Below, one piece after another: positions 12,510 to 15,533 of a stretch of DNA of 15,533 nucleotides. Position numbers and translations under genes: made by a program. This stretch comes from Scatosoma sp045594025 (GTDB lineage: Bacteria; Bacillota; Clostridia; Christensenellales; Borkfalkiaceae), in assembly GCA_045594025.1 (NCBI GenBank), contig JAZNXS010000032.1, positions 1 to 15,533 on the forward strand, given 5' to 3'. How positions within the stretch are numbered: position 1 is the stretch's first letter; every line of letters starts with the position of its first letter. Under the pieces are notes generated by a model. It was not told where the DNA came from. It searched no databases and saw only the letters and a list, made by a program, of their open reading frames with translations.

Positions 12510-13175
12510 ATGGGACAGAAAGTTAATCCTCACGGTTTGAGAGTCGGCATTATCAAAGATTGGAATACCACTTGGTATGCAGATAAGAAAGAATTCTCCA
12601 AATTCCTCAAAGAAGATAACGTAATTCGTACGTTCATCAAGAAGAAGTATTACTCCGCTGCAATCAGCAAGATTTTAATCGAAAGAGCAGCTGCAAGAAT
12701 CGTTGTAACGATTTACACGGCTCGTCCCGGTGTCATCATCGGTAAAGCTGGTAGCGAAGTAGAAGTAATCAAGAAGGACCTTGCAAAGCTCACCAACGGT
12801 AAGGCAGTTAGCATCAACATTACGGAAGTAAGAAAGCCCGATTGCGACGCACAGCTCGTTGCAGAAGGCGTAGCTGCTCAGCTTGAAAAGCGTATGTCTT
12901 TCAGACGTTGCATGAAGCAGGCAATCGGCCGTTCCATGAGATCGGGCGTTAAGGGTATCAAGATGATGGTTAGCGGTCGTCTTGACGGCGCAGAAATCGC
13001 AAGAAGCGAACAGTATCATGAAGGTTCTATTCCCCTTCAGACGCTTCGTGCGGACATCGATTACGGCTTCGCAGAAGCGCACACCACGTTCGGTATGATC
13101 GGCGTTAAGTGCTGGATCTACAAGGGCGAAGTGATCAAGAGCGCTAAGAAGGCTGTAGAAGGAGGCGAACAGTAA
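12510..13175 (+). CDS. rpsC: 30S ribosomal protein S3
   Basis: S3 lies at the mRNA entry tunnel of the 30S subunit and helps unwind structured mRNA. The 221-residue protein begins MGQKVNPHGLRVGIIKDWNT. It has a type II KH domain with RPGVIIGKAG (72-81, GKAG being the GxxG loop) and the C-terminal domain with KGIKMMVSGRLDGAEIAR and YGFAEAHTTFGMIGVKCWIY. It starts 2 nt after rplV with its ribosome binding site, GGAGAAG, inside rplV, and its stop overlaps the rplP ATG by one base. Confidence 0.98.
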   Translation: MGQKVNPHGLRVGIIKDWNTTWYADKKEFSKFLKEDNVIRTFIKKKYYSAAISKILIERAAARIVVTIYTARPGVIIGKAGSEVEVIKKDLAKLTNGKAVSINITEVRKPDCDAQLVAEGVAAQLEKRMSFRRCMKQAIGRSMRSGVKGIKMMVSGRLDGAEIARSEQYHEGSIPLQTLRADIDYGFAEAHTTFGMIGVKCWIYKGEVIKSAKKAVEGGEQ

Positions 13176-13624
13176 TGTTAATTCCCAAGAGAGTAAAAAG
13201 ACGTAGACAGCATCGCGGTACGATGAAGGGTAAGGCTACGAAGGGTAACGTAATCGCATACGGCGAATACGGTCTTGTATCCGAAGAACTTGGCTGGATC
13301 AAATCCAACCAAATCGAAGCTGCCCGTATCGCAATGACCAGATTCATTAAGCGTGGCGGTAAAGTATGGATCGACATCTTCCCCCACAAGCCCATCACGA
13401 AGAAGCCTGCTGAAACCCGTATGGGTTCCGGTAAAGGTTCCGTTGAATACTGGGTAGCAGTAGTTAAGCCCGGCCGCGTAATGTTCGAAATGGCAGGCGT
13501 AAGTGAAGAAGTAGCAAGAGAAGCTATGCGTCTCGCATCGCATAAGCTTCCCGTAAAGTGCAAGTTTGTTAAGAAAGAAGTCGTTGCGGAAGCACCCGAA
13601 ACGGCAGAAGGCGGTGAACAATAA
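13175..13624 (+). CDS. rplP: 50S ribosomal protein L16
   Basis: L16 organises the A-site region of the 50S subunit. The 149-residue protein starts MLIPKRVKRRRQHRG and has RMGSGKG (82-88), with Arg82 corresponding to the Arg hydroxylated in E. coli L16, then YWVAVVKPGRVMFEMAGV. It ends with an acidic tail after KCKFVKKE (EAPETAEGGEQ), about ten residues longer than common L16. GGAGGCG inside rpsC is the ribosome binding site, and both ends overlap neighbours by one base (TAATG junctions). Confidence 0.97.
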   Translation: MLIPKRVKRRRQHRGTMKGKATKGNVIAYGEYGLVSEELGWIKSNQIEAARIAMTRFIKRGGKVWIDIFPHKPITKKPAETRMGSGKGSVEYWVAVVKPGRVMFEMAGVSEEVAREAMRLASHKLPVKCKFVKKEVVAEAPETAEGGEQ

Positions 13625-13818
13625 TGAAAGCTAAAGAAGTGAAAGAAATGACGAGCGAAGAACTTGTTAGCAAGCTCGCAGAACTCAAGAGCGAAGTTTT
13701 CAACCTTCGTTTCCGTTTGGCATCCGGTCAGCTTGAAAACCCCGTTTCCATCAGAACCTGCAAGAGAGATATCGCTCGTATCAACACGGAAATCCGTGCG
13801 AGAGAGCTCAATGCATAA
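13624..13818 (+). CDS. rpmC: 50S ribosomal protein L29
   Basis: L29 is a small helical-hairpin protein at the exit tunnel next to L23. The 64-residue protein contains the first helix (MTSEELVSKLAELKSEVFNLRFRLASGQLENP region) and the R..KRDIARINTEIRARE second helix with the conserved IARI core. It overlaps the rplP stop by one base; GGCGGTGA just upstream is a modest ribosome binding site, so coupling is likely. Confidence 0.97.
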   Translation: MKAKEVKEMTSEELVSKLAELKSEVFNLRFRLASGQLENPVSIRTCKRDIARINTEIRARELNA

Positions 13819-13836
13819 CATCGGAGGACAGCAATC

Positions 13837-14091
13837 ATGGAAAGAAATTTGAGAAAAGAAAGAGTGGGTCTTGTTGTATCCGATAAGATGGATAAGACGG
13901 TAGTTGTATTGGTCAGCGACAAATACAAGCATCCGCTTTACAAAAAGACCATCACCAGAAGTAAGAAATACAAAGCGCACGACGAATTGAACGATTGTGG
14001 CGTAGGCGACAAAGTTCGTATCGTTGAAACGAGAAAGCTCAGCAAGGACAAGAATTGGAGAGTTGCTGAAATTATCGAAAGAGCGAAGTAA
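13837..14091 (+). CDS. rpsQ: 30S ribosomal protein S17
   Basis: S17 is a primary 16S rRNA-binding OB-fold protein. The 84-residue protein shows ERNLRKERVGLVVSDKMDKT, HPLYKKTITRSKKYKAHDE and GDKVRIVETRKLSKDKNWRV, all standard S17 segments. CGGAGGA (13822-13828) precedes the ATG. Confidence 0.98.
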   Translation: MERNLRKERVGLVVSDKMDKTVVVLVSDKYKHPLYKKTITRSKKYKAHDELNDCGVGDKVRIVETRKLSKDKNWRVAEIIERAK

Positions 14092-14110
14092 TTGAAGGAG
14101 GACGAATAGA

Positions 14111-14479
14111 ATGATACAACCTCAGACGAGACTCAAAGCAGCTGACAACAGCGGTGCAAAAGAGCTCATGTGCATCAGAGTATTAGGCGGCTCCTTCCGT
14201 AAGACCGGCAACATCGGCGACGTAATCGTTGCATCCGTAAAAACTGCTACGCCCGGCGGTGCAGTTAAGAAGGGTGATGTTGTAAAAGCAGTCATCGTAA
14301 GAAGCGCAAGCGGCATCAGACGTAAAGACGGCACGTTCGTTAAATTTGACGACAACGCAGCTGTTATCATCGATGCTCAGAAACAACCGAAAGGTACCCG
14401 TATCTTTGGGCCCATCGCAAGAGAATTGAGAGATAAAGATTACATGAAGATTATCTCCCTTGCTCCCGAAGTTCTGTAA
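14111..14479 (+). CDS. rplN: 50S ribosomal protein L14
   Basis: L14 forms part of the intersubunit face and is the docking site of the silencing factor RsfS in other bacteria. The 122-residue length is exactly typical. Landmarks are MIQPQTRLKAADNSGAKEL, GDVIVASVKTATPGG, VKAVIVRS and the C-terminal GTRIFGPIARELRD followed by KIISLAPEVL. AAGGAGG (14095-14101) is the ribosome binding site. Confidence 0.98.
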   Translation: MIQPQTRLKAADNSGAKELMCIRVLGGSFRKTGNIGDVIVASVKTATPGGAVKKGDVVKAVIVRSASGIRRKDGTFVKFDDNAAVIIDAQKQPKGTRIFGPIARELRDKDYMKIISLAPEVL

Positions 14480-14499
14480 TTGTCAGGAGGACTAAAACA

Positions 14500-14916
14500 A
14501 TGAACGTAAAAGTAAATGATAACGTACTTGTAATTGCCGGTAAAGATAAAGGCGTACAGGGAAAAGTCCTTGCCACGTCCCCCAAGGCAAATACGGTAAC
14601 GGTAGAGGGCGTACGCATCCAGAAGAAGCATCAAAAAGCTAGAAAGGCGAATGAAACGAGCAAAATCGTGGAAGTTCCCGGCGCTATCGACGTTTCCAAC
14701 GTAATGGTAGTTTGCCCTGGATGCGGCAAGGCAACGAGAGTTAAACACGCAGTAGTAGACGGCAAGAAAGTGCGCGTTTGCAAGTGCGGTACGGTTCTTG
14801 ATAAGGCATATTCCAAGAAAGCTGCTGCAAAAGCTGCAGCTGCTGCAGAAGAAGCACCTAAGAAGAGAACCAGAAAGCGTGCAGCAAAGGCTGAAGCACC
14901 CGCTGAAAACAACTAA
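14500..14916 (+). CDS. rplX: 50S ribosomal protein L24 with an altered zinc-knuckle and long Ala/Lys tail
   Basis: L24 is an assembly initiator protein of the 50S subunit. It has a KOW motif at the N-terminus (VLVIAGKDKGVQGKVL, 9-24) and the basic loop VEGVRIQKKHQKA. The C-terminal half has CPGC (residues 72-75) and a second pair, CKC, about 22 residues later. Zinc-binding L24 proteins usually have CxxC in both knuckles, so the second one is a residue short. After residue 104 comes a low-complexity Ala/Lys/Glu tail of about 33 residues, making the protein 138 residues compared with about 103-110 normally. CAGGAGG (14484-14490) is the ribosome binding site. Confidence 0.96.
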   Translation: MNVKVNDNVLVIAGKDKGVQGKVLATSPKANTVTVEGVRIQKKHQKARKANETSKIVEVPGAIDVSNVMVVCPGCGKATRVKHAVVDGKKVRVCKCGTVLDKAYSKKAAAKAAAAAEEAPKKRTRKRAAKAEAPAENN

Positions 14917-14930
14917 CGAGGTAAGTTAAA

Positions 14931-15488
14931 ATGGCAGAAAAAGTATATAAGAATAGAGTAAAAGAAAAGTACGAAAAAGAAGTAGTACCTTATCTTATGA
15001 AGAAATTCGGTTACAAGTCCGTTATGGAATGCCCTAAGCTCGTTAAGATTGTTATCAACACGGGCCTTGGCGACATCAAGGATAACGCAAAATCCATTCA
15101 GATGACCGAAAACGAAATCAAGATGATCTCCGGTCAGCAACCCATTTTGACGAAGGCTAAGAAATCCGTCGCAAACTTCAAGGTAAGAGAAGGTCAAACG
15201 GTCGGTATTAAAGTTACCCTTCGTGGCGAAAGAATGTATAACTTCTACGACAAGTTCGTTTCCATCGCGCTTCCCAGACTCCGCGACTTCCGCGGTGTAT
15301 CGGATAAAGCGTTCGACGGACGCGGCAACTATTCCGTAGGTCTTAAAGAACAGCTGATCTTCCCCGAAATCACTTACGATCAGGTAGAAAAGATCAGAGG
15401 TATGGACGTAGCAATCGTTACGACCGCTAAGACGGACGAAGAGGCAAGAGAGCTTTTGAGAGCGCTCGGTATGCCTTTCAAGAAGTAA
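14931..15488 (+). CDS. rplE: 50S ribosomal protein L5
   Basis: L5 binds 5S rRNA in the central protuberance and contacts P-site tRNA. The 185-residue protein carries the L5 features PKLVKIVINTGLGD (35-48), SGQQPILTKAKKSVANFKVR, GIKVTLRGERMYNF and LPRLRDFRGV, and ends RALGMPFKK. The length is close to the usual 179-180. The ribosome binding site is a short GAGG (14918-14921). It is followed 12 nt later by rpsN. Confidence 0.98.
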   Translation: MAEKVYKNRVKEKYEKEVVPYLMKKFGYKSVMECPKLVKIVINTGLGDIKDNAKSIQMTENEIKMISGQQPILTKAKKSVANFKVREGQTVGIKVTLRGERMYNFYDKFVSIALPRLRDFRGVSDKAFDGRGNYSVGLKEQLIFPEITYDQVEKIRGMDVAIVTTAKTDEEARELLRALGMPFKK

Positions 15489-15500
15489 GGAGAAACGAAC

Positions 15501-15533
15501 ATGGCAAAGAAGTCAATGATTAATAAACAGCAA
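15501..15533 (+). CDS. rpsN: 30S ribosomal protein S14 (start only, cut by window edge)
   Basis: Only 11 codons are present: MAKKSMINKQQ. This matches the start of S14, which follows L5 in the spc operon. The sequence resembles the short zinc-binding form (about 61 residues) common in Bacillota, but the CxxC motifs that would prove this lie beyond the edge. AAGGAG (15487-15492) precedes the ATG by 8 nt. Confidence 0.85.
   Translation, partial: MAKKSMINKQQ

Noticed and set aside
13144..13980. Minus-strand open frame (278 codons) opposite rplP, rpmC and rpsQ
   Set aside because: Antisense shadow with no initiation signals and no recognisable motif.

Overview
The window looks like a chromosomal core segment of a Bacillota bacterium, most likely an uncultured Clostridia lineage. 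This is inferred from strong AAGGAG-type ribosome binding sites on most genes, near-consensus sigma-A promoters with 17-bp spacers, a glycolytic pgk-tpiA-gpmI cluster, a thyA-folA pair, and an S14 start that resembles the short zinc form. I cannot name the genus from sequence alone.

Layout. (1) Positions 1-2603, minus strand: pgk, tpiA and the start of gpmI, a lower-glycolysis operon read right to left. The 326-bp tpiA-gpmI gap carries two identical 97-bp direct repeats plus hairpins. (2) Positions 2604-2772: divergent promoters for pgk (minus) and thyA (plus). (3) Positions 2773-4148: thyA and folA, the dTMP synthesis / dihydrofolate recycling pair, closed by a terminator. (4) Positions 4189-6827: typA/bipA (ribosome-associated GTPase) and a HAD phosphatase, with their own promoter and a strong terminator. 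(5) Positions 6870-8547: a monocistronic gene with a perfect-consensus promoter, encoding a predicted lipoprotein with an RsgI-like domain and a long helical C-terminal part. (6) Positions 8548-9016: a non-coding stretch with a 34-bp alternating pyrimidine-purine palindrome, phased A-tracts, a promoter and a 5' leader of about 240 nt with competing hairpins. (7) Positions 9017-15533, plus strand: the S10-spc ribosomal protein operon in canonical order (rpsJ, rplC, rplD, rplW, rplB, rpsS, rplV, rpsC, rplP, rpmC, rpsQ, rplN, rplX, rplE, start of rpsN), running off the right edge.

Most of the window is ordinary housekeeping sequence. The parts least explained by standard annotation are the RsgI-like lipoprotein with its conserved Asn-Pro, the duplicated 97-bp element inside the glycolytic operon, and the regulatory stretch ahead of the S10 operon. 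No tRNA, rRNA, CRISPR array, insertion sequence or phage gene was seen.
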